Assembly: GCF_006442795.2 (NCBI RefSeq) | Contig: NZ_CP083956.1 | Span: 3,945,501 to 4,009,500, forward strand | Length of the DNA: 64,000 nucleotides | Source: Mesorhizobium sp. B1-1-8 | GTDB lineage: Bacteria; Pseudomonadota; Alphaproteobacteria; Rhizobiales; Rhizobiaceae | Reading direction: 5' to 3' | Part shown: in pieces, positions 19,512 through 28,465 of the stretch | Layout of the letters: every line of letters starts with the position of its first letter | How positions within the stretch are numbered: position 1 is the stretch's first letter | Made by a program: the position numbers and the translations under genes | The notes under the pieces: model-generated | What the model was told of the DNA's origin: nothing | The model's database searches: none | The model's input: only the letters and a program-made list of their open reading frames with translations

Positions 19512-20765
19512 TTAGAGGGCGGACGTGATCTGCAGCTCGCTATTGCCGTCGAGGCCGTAAATGTCGTCGCGGAACTGCACCACGCCAGGCCCCGTCGACC
19601 ATGCCGACAGATAGAGGAAGTGCACCGGCACGGGGTTGACGACCTGAATGGGCGTATTCTCGCCGGTCTTGATCGCCGCCTCGAAATGCTGACGATCCCA
19701 GCCGGGCGTGTCGCGCAGGACCCAGGTGACGAGGTCGCGCACGTTCTGGACGCGCACGCAGCCGGAGGAGTCGAAACGCATCAGCTTGCCGAACAGACTC
19801 TGCTGCGGCGTGTCGTGCATATAGACACCATCCGGGCTCGGGAAATTGATCTTGACCGAGGCCATGGCGTTGCCGGCGCCCGGATCCTGGCGGAACCGGT
19901 ATTTTGCGGCGTCGTCCGTCGACCAGTCGACCGTCATCGGATCGACCTCGCTGCCGTCCGGCGCGAACAGGCGGATATGGCTGTCCTTGAGATAGTTGGG
20001 ATCCTTCCGCATCAGCGGAATGATATCCTTGCGCACGATCGAGACCGGCGCGTTCCAGTACGGATTGACGATGATCTCGTTGATCTTGGAATTCACGATC
20101 GGCGTCTGGCGATCGATCTTGCCGACGATTGCCGTGTGGCGAAGCACGACGCGGTCGTTCTCGACGGCTTCCACCTGCGCTGCCGGAATATCGACCAGCA
20201 CGTAGCGGCTGCCGAGCGTGCCGGCCTTCTCGCGCAGGCGCTGCAAATTGGTCTGCAGCTGGCCGAGGCGGATCTGCGCCGAGACGTTCATCGCGGCGTA
20301 GGTGTATTTGCCCATGGCGCCGTCGGCCGGCAGGCCGTGACGCAGCTGGAAGCGCTTGACCGCCGAGTCGACATAGGAATCGAAGGCCGTCGAGATACCG
20401 GCGCTCTGCGAAAGGTCGCCGGCAATCATCAGCCGCTTGCGCAGCGGCACGACGTCGGGATCGTCGACGCCGAGCTGCAATTTCTTGGTCGCCGGAACCT
20501 GCTCCCAGCCGCCCTGGCCGACGATGTTCTGATACTGCGTCACCGCCTGCTCGGTGAAGGCGACGGTCTGCAGGCTGAAGATCGGCAGCGTCGAGGCAAC
20601 CTTGCCGCCCTCGCTGGCGCGGGCGTCGAACTGGTCGTCCCAATTGCCGCGGGTCGAGGATTTCAGGATATCCCCGACCACATCCTGCGCGCTGGCGCGG
20701 TTCGCCACCAGAGCGGCAGCGAGCGCGGAGGCTCCGGAAAGGAAGAAACGGCGGCTGGTTCTCAT
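19512..20765 (-). CDS. ldtP: L,D-transpeptidase LdtP (YcbB-like)
   Basis: A 417-residue exported L,D-transpeptidase that cross-links peptidoglycan or anchors proteins to it. Seen: an N-terminus [20 protein letters not shown] with twin arginines and an ASA-Q cleavage site, a peptidoglycan-binding repeat ([20 protein letters not shown] near residue 140), and a YkuD catalytic region ending in [20 protein letters not shown], whose HxxxSSGCxR-like Cys is the nucleophile. ATG 20765 is preferred over 20780 because GGAAC lies 5 bases upstream. The neighbouring ldtR encodes its likely regulator, the order known from Liberibacter and Sinorhizobium. Confidence 0.92.
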   Translation of the reverse strand: MRTSRRFFLSGASALAAALVANRASAQDVVGDILKSSTRGNWDDQFDARASEGGKVASTLPIFSLQTVAFTEQAVTQYQNIVGQGGWEQVPATKKLQLGVDDPDVVPLRKRLMIAGDLSQSAGISTAFDSYVDSAVKRFQLRHGLPADGAMGKYTYAAMNVSAQIRLGQLQTNLQRLREKAGTLGSRYVLVDIPAAQVEAVENDRVVLRHTAIVGKIDRQTPIVNSKINEIIVNPYWNAPVSIVRKDIIPLMRKDPNYLKDSHIRLFAPDGSEVDPMTVDWSTDDAAKYRFRQDPGAGNAMASVKINFPSPDGVYMHDTPQQSLFGKLMRFDSSGCVRVQNVRDLVTWVLRDTPGWDRQHFEAAIKTGENTPIQVVNPVPVHFLYLSAWSTGPGVVQFRDDIYGLDGNSELQITSAL

Positions 20766-20836
20766 GGACGTTCCAGACATTCTGCGGCGTTCGATCTCGC
20801 TCAATTTCGCTCTGCCGGGCGGCTTGCCCACACTCT

Positions 20837-20868
20837 ATGGTTGGCAATCTTAACAATTAGCCAACCAT
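20837..20868. promoter_or_regulatory. Inverted repeat upstream of ldtP
   Basis: ATGGTTGGC (20837-20845) and GCCAACCAT (20860-20868) form a perfect 9-bp inverted repeat with an AT-rich 14-base spacer, about 70-100 bases upstream of the ldtP start. There is no T tract, so it is unlikely to be a terminator. It is a candidate site for LdtR or another regulator, by position only. Confidence 0.4.
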
Positions 20869-21020
20869 GACCCGCATCACTTGTGCGTAGAGCGCGCAGC
20901 GGTGGCCAGGTTCGAGCGTGCGCACGGCCCTCGCCCGCAGCACCACCCGCATTCTCGCTTTCACCGCGATTATGGCGGCAACGTGGCCTTGCCCCGCGAT
21001 TTGCTTGCTGCGGTGCGATG

Positions 21021-21051
21021 AAAGAAAAGACCGGTGCTTTTCGGCACCGGT
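21021..21051 (-). terminator. Terminator after ldtR
   Basis: GACCGGTGC (about 21029-21037) pairs with GCACCGGTC (21044-21052) around a TTTTCG loop; on the minus strand it is followed by TCTTTTCTTT. It lies about 65 bases past the ldtR stop. Confidence 0.7.
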
Positions 21052-21116
21052 CCTCGACTTTCTACCCCGGCCGTGCTTCTGCGGCACGGCTTGAATGTTC
21101 GAGCTTCAGCTGCCCC

Positions 21117-21632
21117 TTACATCCGGTAAGCGATCGTATCGTTCCAGAAGCGATCCAGCCGCTGGAGCGCGCGGTTCATCTGCTTGAACTCGTCGGTGTT
21201 GATGCCACCGACCTGCTCGATCGAGCCGACATGGCGCTCGTAGAGGCCGGCGACGACGTCGGCCACCTCGTTGCCCTTCGGCGTCAGCGAGACGCGCACC
21301 GAACGGCGGTCGATGCGCGAGCGCTGGTGGTTGATGAAACCGAGATCGACCAGCTTCTTCAGATTGTAGGACACGTTCGAGCCAAGATAATAGCCGCGCG
21401 AGCGCAGCTCGCCGGCGGTCAGCTCGGAATTGCCGATGTTGAACAGCAGCAGCGCCTGGATGGCATTGATGTCGGAACGGCCGTTGCGGTCGAATTCGTC
21501 CTTGATCACGTCAAGCAGGCGGCGGTGCAGGCGCTCCACCAGCTGCAGCGATTCCATGTACAGCGAACGGATCGCCTCGCGGCGGTCGTCGGATACGTTG
21601 GCGGTTTTCGCCGCCGGACGCGAATTGATCAT
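21117..21632 (-). CDS. ldtR: MarR-family regulator LdtR
   Basis: A 171-residue winged helix-turn-helix protein. Seen: QLVERLHRRLLDVIKDEFDR, DINAIQALLLFNIGNSELTA, the recognition helix LGSNVSYNLKKLVDLGFINH and the wing RSRIDRRSVRVSLTPKGNEV. In Liberibacter and Sinorhizobium the protein of this type (LdtR) activates the adjacent ldtP and affects osmotic tolerance. ATG 21632 is chosen because AGAGG lies about 9 bases upstream and MINSRPAAKT matches short family starts; the frame opens 15 codons earlier. Next to ldtP but with its own terminator. Confidence 0.9.
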   Translation of the reverse strand: MINSRPAAKTANVSDDRREAIRSLYMESLQLVERLHRRLLDVIKDEFDRNGRSDINAIQALLLFNIGNSELTAGELRSRGYYLGSNVSYNLKKLVDLGFINHQRSRIDRRSVRVSLTPKGNEVADVVAGLYERHVGSIEQVGGINTDEFKQMNRALQRLDRFWNDTIAYRM

Positions 21633-21873
21633 TGTCTTAGCCTCTCGTTTGTCGCCCGGTGATTTTTTGTTCTTCACCTTGATCGCGACACTATCGAATA
21701 CTCATAAAATTCGACTTAAACGCCAGAGCTAACAAGAGCTTACCGGCAAGAGGTTTCGAAAGAGGCTTAACGAACGGTCACGCGAGCAAGATTAATTAAC
21801 CTAAAGGTTTAGGCATTGCCGTTGCGGGGCAACCGTGGCCGCGAGTTCAGGCCCGAAACCAGGCATGGGCAGC
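21633..21873. other. Spacer upstream of ldtR
   Basis: A 241-base spacer, AT-rich around 21690-21810, which should carry the ldtR promoter and the end of the preceding unit. No clear hairpin or gene was seen. Confidence 0.3.
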
Positions 21874-22296
21874 CTACTGCCGGAGTTGGCGTTTCTGCAG
21901 CCAGATGGTCAACCGGAAGACGACATAGAGCAACGCCACGCAGGCATGCGAGACGACGATCAGCGGCCGGTGACCGAAGAGGTCGGGAAAGCCGGCATAC
22001 ATGGCGATCTCGGTCGCCGCGCAGATGAACCAGATCACCGGTCCCCACGACGCGAGCATCCACAGGCCAGCGGCGGCGAAGGGAAAGAAGACGGCGAGTG
22101 TCGCCGCCGCCACCTGCCAATGCACCGGCATCAGGTCGAAGCGCCAGAGCTCGCCCGGATAGATGCCGATCAGCCGGATCCAGTAGAGGATGCCGAACAG
22201 CAGGCAGTAGCCGGCAATCACGCGCTGGAACCAGGCGAAGATGACCTCGGTGGTCGAGGGCTGCAGCACCACGCGCCTGGAGGTGACCTCGCTCAT
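21874..22296 (-). CDS. DUF6163 membrane protein
   Basis: A 140-residue protein with about four membrane helices (IAGYCLLFGILYWIRLIGIY; AAATLAVFFPFAAAGLWMLA; VIWFICAATEIAMYAGF; ACVALLYVVFRLTIWL), a rhizobial family of unknown function (DUF6163). The ATG at 22296 overlaps the stop of the upstream hydrolase gene by 4 bases, so the two are likely an operon. No role can be assigned. Confidence 0.85.
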   Translation of the reverse strand: MSEVTSRRVVLQPSTTEVIFAWFQRVIAGYCLLFGILYWIRLIGIYPGELWRFDLMPVHWQVAAATLAVFFPFAAAGLWMLASWGPVIWFICAATEIAMYAGFPDLFGHRPLIVVSHACVALLYVVFRLTIWLQKRQLRQ

Positions 22297-23339
22297 AGCT
22301 CCAGCTCCCGAGGCCCAAGCGGCGCGAAATAGGCGTCGATGTCGGCGGCGCTCACCTCGCTCAGGCTTGCCGGCCGCCACGCAGGCTTCGAGCCCTTGTC
22401 GATGATAGCGGCGCGGATGCCCTCGTAGAAGTCATGGCCGGCCAGCATGCGGTTGAGGATGCGGAACTCCATTCTCATGCATTCGTCCATCGACAGGGCC
22501 AGCCCGGCGCTGATCTCGCGCCAGGCGACATTGAGGCTGGTCGGCGAGCGGGTGGTGATCGTCGCCAGCGTCCTGGCGGCGAAGGCGTCGGCGGCGGCCG
22601 CCCGGTCCAGGCTGACGATGATGCCCCCAAGCGAGGGTTGCGAAAAATGGCGGGCGATCGCTTCCAGTTGCGGCCGCTCGGTCTCGCGCTTTGCCGGCGA
22701 GAAAAAGCCGCGCAGCGTCGTTTCCGCATCGCCCGATGCCGCCAGCCCGTCGAGCAGCCCGGCCAGATCCGCCGCCCTGACGGTATGCGTTGCCAGGCCC
22801 GACCACAGCGCATCGCCATAGCGGATGCGATTTCCCGTCAACGCCAAATACATGCCGAAGCTGCCGCCGAGACCGGGCAGCAGGTGGCTGGCGCCGACAT
22901 CGGGGAAAAAGCCGATGCCGACTTCCGGCATGGCGAACTGCGCGTTCTCGGTCAGCACCCGGTGCGAGCCATGGAAGGAGATGCCGACGCCGCCGCCCAT
23001 GACGATGCCGTCGATCAGCGCGACATAGGGTTTCTCGAAACGGGCGATACGGGCGTTGAGCCGGTATTCGTCGGCGAAGAAATCGACCGGCGGCCTGCCG
23101 GCACGGCCGGCCTCGTAGATGTGCAGGATGTCGCCGCCCGCCGAGAACGCCCTGCCCTCGGCCTTGACGACCACAACCTCAACGCCGGCGTCGCCTTCCC
23201 AGGCATCAAGCGCCTTGCCGAGCGCCTTGACCATGGTGTGCGTGACGGCGTTCAGCGCCTGCGGCCGCGTCAGCGTGACGACGCCGGCCTTGCCCAGCCG
23301 CTCGAAGCGGATCTCGTCGCCGCCGCCAAAATCCTTCAC
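22293..23339 (-). CDS. 3-hydroxyisobutyryl-CoA hydrolase
   Basis: A 348-residue member of the crotonase superfamily, of the valine-catabolic 3-hydroxyisobutyryl-CoA hydrolase subgroup. Seen: LTRPQALNAVTHTMVKAL, oxyanion-hole segment RAFSAGGDILHIYEAGRAGR, DGIVMGGGVGISFHGSHRVL and NAQFAMPEVGIGFFPDVGAS, with the catalytic Glu in PEVGIG. Length and the C-terminal helical region (TSLNVAWREISAGLALSMDE) match this subgroup rather than short enoyl-CoA hydratases. Divergent from hemB. Confidence 0.92.
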   Translation of the reverse strand: MKDFGGGDEIRFERLGKAGVVTLTRPQALNAVTHTMVKALGKALDAWEGDAGVEVVVVKAEGRAFSAGGDILHIYEAGRAGRPPVDFFADEYRLNARIARFEKPYVALIDGIVMGGGVGISFHGSHRVLTENAQFAMPEVGIGFFPDVGASHLLPGLGGSFGMYLALTGNRIRYGDALWSGLATHTVRAADLAGLLDGLAASGDAETTLRGFFSPAKRETERPQLEAIARHFSQPSLGGIIVSLDRAAAADAFAARTLATITTRSPTSLNVAWREISAGLALSMDECMRMEFRILNRMLAGHDFYEGIRAAIIDKGSKPAWRPASLSEVSAADIDAYFAPLGPRELEL

Positions 23340-23525
23340 CAGAGAATCCTCTCTCGGCCCTTACGGGGACTGAAAGTGCTAAAGGCGGCGCATGGATGCG
23401 TCAATGCCGGCGGGTCCGCGCCGGTCTGGCGGCCGGCCGCAACCCTGAGCAGCTGGCACAATCGTGTCGCATTGGTCAGTGCCGGGCGTGCGTGGTAAAA
23501 GCCGGCCAAACGAGAGTTTTTGGCG
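23340..23525. other. Divergent spacer between hydrolase gene and hemB
   Basis: A 186-base spacer that must hold both promoters. No clear operator or riboswitch was seen; the ribosome binding site GAGAG precedes the hemB ATG weakly. Confidence 0.3.
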
Positions 23526-24557
<1,032 letters not shown>

Positions 24558-24579
24558 GTAGGCGCCATGCGATTTTGGA

Positions 24580-24602
24580 ATTCTGACGGGATCCGTTAGA
24601 AT
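24580..24602. promoter_or_regulatory. Inverted repeat upstream of mntA
   Basis: ATTCTGACGG (24580-24589) and CCGTTAGAAT (24593-24602) match as an inverted repeat at 9 of 10 positions with a 3-base centre. It ends 7 bases before the mntA start and so could overlap the ribosome binding site region or an operator of the TA pair. Confidence 0.45.
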
Positions 24603-24608
24603 AGAACC

Positions 24609-24905
24609 ATGAGCAGGAATGAAGTGATCGAACGGTTGCGGAAGAACGCAGATGCTATCAGAGGCATGGGCGCGACTTCGCTTTATCTGTTTGGGTCGGC
24701 TGCGCGCGGCGATGCACGTTCAGACAGCGATCTTGATCTATTCATAGACTATGATCCGGTGCGGCGCTTTTCTCTGATCGACCTCGTCGGCATCAAACAA
24801 TTTCTCGAAGAGAAGATGTCGGCGGAAATCGACATCACCACACGAGACAGCCTCCATCCGATGTTGAAGGCCGATATCGAACGATCCGCCGTGCGCATAT
24901 TCTGA
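24609..24905 (+). CDS. mntA: MntA-type nucleotidyltransferase antitoxin
   Basis: A 98-residue minimal nucleotidyltransferase: the motif LYLFGSAARGDARSDSDLDL is the GS-x9-DxD fold of DNA polymerase beta-like transferases. Paired with a HEPN protein, this family neutralises HepT by AMPylating it. The stop shares a base with the hepT ATG (TGATG). Because the partner is frameshifted, the gene may now be an orphan. Confidence 0.9.
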   Translation: MSRNEVIERLRKNADAIRGMGATSLYLFGSAARGDARSDSDLDLFIDYDPVRRFSLIDLVGIKQFLEEKMSAEIDITTRDSLHPMLKADIERSAVRIF

Positions 24906-25256
24906 TGGCACCCCGCCGGGTCAAGCCGATTCTGGCCGAGATCCTCGCCGCCCTGGATGGCATCGCTGCCGCTACCGCCCGCAAGACATTGGAAGACTTT
25001 CGCACCGATTGGCTGCTTCGCCATGGCGTCGAGCGCGGCATCGAGATCATTTCCGAAGCCGCCCGGCACATTCCAGACGATCTGACCGGCCTTGCTCCAG
25101 AGATTCCCTGGAAACAGATTCGTGGGATAAGGCGACATCCTGCGTCACAAGACCTCCGACGTGATTGTCTGGGCCGTGGTGGTTGACAGTTTGCCGCCAT
25201 TGCGTCTTGCCGTTGAGCGCATGCTCGATGCAACTGAGCGCCAGTTGCGCAAGTAA
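24905..25256 (+). pseudogene. HepT-type HEPN toxin, frameshifted
   Basis: The first part reads as a HepT/DUF86 HEPN protein: ILAALDGIAAATARKTLEDF, then HGVERGIEIISEAARHIPDD and ipwKQIRGI. At about 25122-25126 (GGGATAAGGCGAC) one extra A shifts the frame, giving a wrong tail that stops at 25186. Removing it restores GIGDILRHKTSDVIVWAVVV and DSLPPLRLAVERMLDATERQ to the stop at 25254-25256. The break falls inside the RX4-6H catalytic motif, so the toxin is almost surely inactive unless the base is a sequencing error. The restored motif has H-K-T where HxY is usual. Confidence 0.82.
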
Positions 25257-25367
25257 CCGGTTTTTTCCGCGCCGCCTCGACCGTGTTCCAAAATACCGCT
25301 TGCAATACGCAATCAGTCGAGTTACCCATTAACCACTTGCAAATTACAACTGGTTTAGGAGGCAATC

Positions 25368-26015
25368 GTGTCCAAGCTGCGTGTCAATGCTTTCACCCTG
25401 TCGCTCGACGGTTTCGGCGCCGGGCCCCATCAGAGTCTCAACACACCCCTGGGCGTCGGTGGCGAAAATCTGCACAAATGGATGATCAAGACCCGCTCGT
25501 TCCATCAGATGATCGGCAAGGATGGCGGGACCACGGATACGGACGAGGCATTCGCGGCGCGCAGCTTCGAGAATGTCGGCGCCTGGATTCTCGGCCGCAA
25601 CATGTTCGGGCCGATCCGCGGCGAGTGGCCGGATGACAGCTGGAAGGGCTGGTGGGGCAACAACCCGCCCTATCATGTGCCGACCTTTGTGCTGACGCAT
25701 TACAAGCGCGATCCCATCGTGATGGAAGGCGGCACGACCTTTTATTTCGTCACCGACGGCATCCATTCGGCTCTCGAACAGGCGAAGGCAGCGGCCGGCG
25801 GCAAGGATGTGCGGGTTGGCGGCGGCGTTTCGACGGTCAGGCAGTATCTGCAAGAGCAGCTTATCGACGAGATGCATCTGGCGATCTCGCCGCTGCTGCT
25901 CGGCTCCGGCGAGCACCTTTTCGCCGGCCTCGACATGCTCAAGCTCGGCTATCAATGCACCGAACAGGTTGCCACGACCGATGCCACGCATGTCATCATC
26001 AAGCGCAAATCCTGA
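25368..26015 (+). CDS. RibD C-terminal/dihydrofolate reductase-like protein
   Basis: A 215-residue member of the RibD_C/DHFR superfamily that is not part of riboflavin synthesis. Seen: KLRVNAFTLSLDGFGAGPHQ, ENVGAWILGRNMFGPIRGEW, and the NADPH-binding VRVGGGVSTVRQYLQEQLID with MHLAISPLLLGSGEHLF. The GTG start at 25368 has a strong AGGAGG site 5 bases upstream. Substrate unknown. A small hairpin or nothing follows before the convergent DUF1330 gene. Confidence 0.88.
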   Translation: MSKLRVNAFTLSLDGFGAGPHQSLNTPLGVGGENLHKWMIKTRSFHQMIGKDGGTTDTDEAFAARSFENVGAWILGRNMFGPIRGEWPDDSWKGWWGNNPPYHVPTFVLTHYKRDPIVMEGGTTFYFVTDGIHSALEQAKAAAGGKDVRVGGGVSTVRQYLQEQLIDEMHLAISPLLLGSGEHLFAGLDMLKLGYQCTEQVATTDATHVIIKRKS

Positions 26016-26066
26016 GGCCGACGGGAGATCGCCGGAACGCGGATTTGCCGCGTTCCGGCTTTTTGC

Positions 26067-26393
26067 TCAGCCCTTGGGCAGATAGGAAATCGTCCCGGCC
26101 AGGTCGGTGTCGTCGATCAGCTGAAAGCGGCTGTCGCTGCCGGCCTGACGCGCAGCGACGTAGGGCGCGTATTGCGGATCGGTGGTGAAGGATTCCGCCG
26201 CCTTTGCCGACGGAAATGTCATCAGGGCAATCAGGCTGGTGTCGAGCGGCTTGCCCTCGAGCGTCTTCACATTGCCGCTGCGCGCCAGATAGCGGCCGCC
26301 ATGCTTGTGCACCAGATCGTGCACCGAGGCCGCGTAAGCCGGCACCCATTTGTCGTCCTTCACCTTGATGTCGGCAATCACATACACAGTCAC
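26067..26393 (-). CDS. DUF1330-like small protein
   Basis: A 108-residue protein with an alpha/beta ferredoxin-like pattern: VTVYVIADIKVKDDKWVPAY, HKHGGRYLARSGNVKTLEGK, and LIALMTFPSAKAAESFTTDP, the DUF1330 signature. The GTG start at 26393 is supported by GGAG about 10 bases upstream. It is divergent from the HxlR regulator, with a palindromic operator-like site between, so it may be its target. Confidence 0.85.
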   Translation of the reverse strand: MTVYVIADIKVKDDKWVPAYAASVHDLVHKHGGRYLARSGNVKTLEGKPLDTSLIALMTFPSAKAAESFTTDPQYAPYVAARQAGSDSRFQLIDDTDLAGTISYLPKG

Positions 26394-26485
26394 GGTCGTA
26401 AGTCTCCATTGTTGTTCGGCACCGAAAAGCCCGGTGACGTGACCGCTGCCTCCCACGACAACGCCGGACCGCTCCAGTCACCGAT

Positions 26486-26520
26486 CTGTACCGGGCATGC
26501 CGGTACAGCTTCTGTACTGG
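26486..26520. promoter_or_regulatory. Operator-like palindrome between DUF1330 and HxlR genes
   Basis: CTGTACCGG (26486-26494) and CCGGTACAG (26500-26508) form a perfect 9-bp inverted repeat around GCATG. A third half-site, CTGTACTGG, follows at 26512-26520. The position between divergent genes fits a regulator such as HxlR; binding is inference. Confidence 0.55.
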
Positions 26521-26571
26521 CTGCAGGGGCGGTTAGCGCCTATGGTTCGGCTCAACGACGGGGGCCAACAG

Positions 26572-27267
26572 ATGACGCAAGCCGGATACAAGCAGTTTTG
26601 CCCGCTCTCGATGGCAGCGGAACTCTTATGCACGCGCTGGACGATGGTGCTGCTGCGCGAGCTGGTGGCGGGATCGACGCGCTTCAACGACCTGCGCCGC
26701 GGCGTCCCCAAAATGTCGCCGACGCTGCTGTCGCAGCGGCTGAAGGAACTCGAGACCGCCGGCATCGTCGAACGGGCGGAGCTGGCGACTGAGAAGGGCA
26801 TTTTCGAATACCGGCTCACCGAAGCCGGCAAGGATTTGCGCCCGGTGGTCGAGGCGATGGGGTTCTGGGGTCAAAAATGGGTGGAAGCCAGGCTGTCGCT
26901 CAAGAACCTCGATCCGTCGCTCTTGATGTGGGACATGCGCCGCAACCTGAACCCCAGTCCGCTGCCCGATGGACGCACGGTGATACAGTTTTTGTATCAC
27001 GACCTGCCGGCGTCGAAACGATCGTGGTGGCTGATCGTCGAAAAGCACGGCGAGGTCGACCTTTGCTGGTACGATCCGGGATTCGAGGTCGATCTCTATG
27101 TCTCGACCGACCTGTGCACCATGACGTCGATCTGGATGGGGCTGACGACGGTCCACAAGGAGCGCGACAAAGTGGCGCTGACGGGAGACCTCGACATCGC
27201 AGCCAAGATGCAGACGTGGCTCGGCCTCAGCCCGTTCGCGGTCATGCCGAAACGGGCTGCCGCATAA
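26572..27267 (+). CDS. HxlR-family transcriptional regulator
   Basis: A 231-residue regulator. The N-terminal winged helix is complete: KQFCPLSMAAELLCTRWTMV, LLRELVAGSTRFNDLRRGVP, then KMSPTLLSQRLKELETAGIV, with the Cys that often senses reactive aldehydes near residue 9. It continues with about 120 more residues of unassigned C-terminal domain, which HxlR proteins of the long type have. ATG 26572 is chosen because the Met codons upstream give a basic, non-family lead. An inverted repeat lies within the gene at 26980-27000. Confidence 0.88.
   Translation: MTQAGYKQFCPLSMAAELLCTRWTMVLLRELVAGSTRFNDLRRGVPKMSPTLLSQRLKELETAGIVERAELATEKGIFEYRLTEAGKDLRPVVEAMGFWGQKWVEARLSLKNLDPSLLMWDMRRNLNPSPLPDGRTVIQFLYHDLPASKRSWWLIVEKHGEVDLCWYDPGFEVDLYVSTDLCTMTSIWMGLTTVHKERDKVALTGDLDIAAKMQTWLGLSPFAVMPKRAAA
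26980..27000. repeat. Perfect inverted repeat inside the hxlR gene
   Basis: GTGATACA (26980-26987) and TGTATCAC (26993-27000) around GTTTT, in the coding region. It is AT-richer than the gene around it. It may be chance or an internal regulatory site. Confidence 0.5.
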
Positions 27268-27273
27268 TCGGCG

Positions 27274-28194
27274 TCAGTATTTCGCCGGCACGTAGAGCTC
27301 GCGCGGCAGCACCTGGCGCTCATATTCCGGATTGAAGACGCGTTCCGGCAGCGTGATCTCCTCATGCGGAACCTCCTCGTAAGGCATCTGCTGCAGCAGG
27401 TGGTCGATGCAGTTCAGCCGCGCCCGCTTCTTGTCGTTGCCTTCGACGATGAACCACGGCGCCTCCGGAATGTTGGTGCGGGCAAAAGTCTCTTCCTTGG
27501 CCTTGGTGTACTGCTCCCAGCGCACGCGCGACTGCAGGTCCATCGGCGACAGCTTCCACTGCTTCATCGGATCATGGATGCGCATAAGGAAGCGCATCTG
27601 CTGCTCCTCGTCGGTGATCGAGAACCAGTATTTCACCAGCGTGACGCCGGAGCGCACCAGCATGCGCTCGAATTCCGGCACGTCATGGAAGAACTCTTCC
27701 ACCTGATCCGGGGTGGCGAAACCCATCACCCTCTCGACGCCGGAGCGGTTGTACCAGGAGCGGTCGAACAGCACGATCTCGCCGCCGGCCGGCAGATGCG
27801 GCACATAGCGCTGGAAATACCATTGCGACTTCTCGCGCTCTGTCGGCGCCGGCAGCGCCACGACGCGGCAGATACGCGGGTTGAGGCGCTGGGTGATGCG
27901 CTTGATGACGCCGCCCTTGCCGGCGGAGTCGCGGCCCTCGAAGATCACCACCAGCTTCTTCTTGTGATAGGCGACCCAGGACTGCAGCTTGATCAGTTCC
28001 GATTGCAGCCTCAGCAGGTCGCGGAAATATTGCATGCGCTCGATCGAAGGCGGATGCGACTGCTTGTAGATCTTGGCGATCTCCAGCGACAGCGCCGGCT
28101 CCGACAGCTCCAGCTCATAGTCCTCGTCGAGCGTGTCGGCGAGTTCCGCTTCCAGCCAGTCCTTGGCCCCGGAATTCGGTTTGGTCTCGTTCAT
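27274..28194 (-). CDS. ppk2: Polyphosphate kinase 2
   Basis: A 306-residue PPK2 that moves phosphate between polyphosphate and nucleoside diphosphates. Seen: Walker A VIFEGRDSAGKGGVIKRIT near residue 90, RVVALPAPTEREKSQWYFQR, the lid FDRSWYNRSGVERVMGFATP, and SPMDLQSRVRWEQYTKAKEE. ATG 28194 (MNETKPNSGAKDWLEAELAD) fits family starts; the frame is open another 149 codons upstream into non-family sequence. Convergent with hxlR, 6 bases apart. Confidence 0.95.
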   Translation of the reverse strand: MNETKPNSGAKDWLEAELADTLDEDYELELSEPALSLEIAKIYKQSHPPSIERMQYFRDLLRLQSELIKLQSWVAYHKKKLVVIFEGRDSAGKGGVIKRITQRLNPRICRVVALPAPTEREKSQWYFQRYVPHLPAGGEIVLFDRSWYNRSGVERVMGFATPDQVEEFFHDVPEFERMLVRSGVTLVKYWFSITDEEQQMRFLMRIHDPMKQWKLSPMDLQSRVRWEQYTKAKEETFARTNIPEAPWFIVEGNDKKRARLNCIDHLLQQMPYEEVPHEEITLPERVFNPEYERQVLPRELYVPAKY

Positions 28195-28465
28195 CTCTGA
28201 TGCTCCGCGTGCCAGCCTGCCTCTGTCGGGAGGACGGTGCGCCGCGGCGACGGGCACCCGTCCTGAGCCGACTTCAATATAGACCGGCGGTGACGGTTTT
28301 ATTGCAGGAAATCGCTGCCGGCATCGCTGCCGCCCGGCCATGCGATGTGATTGGGCCACGGTTCCGCGGGGGGCGACAAGACGCGGCAATTGTCCTACAA
28401 ATACTTGTCTCATTCCGACCCCGCCGATGGCGGCGCGTCCCTTCAACGAAATCGCGAGGACCGAC
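28195..28465. other. Divergent spacer between ppk2 and aldo/keto reductase gene
   Basis: A 271-base spacer that should hold both promoters. No clear operator. GCGAGGA precedes the reductase ATG. Confidence 0.3.
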
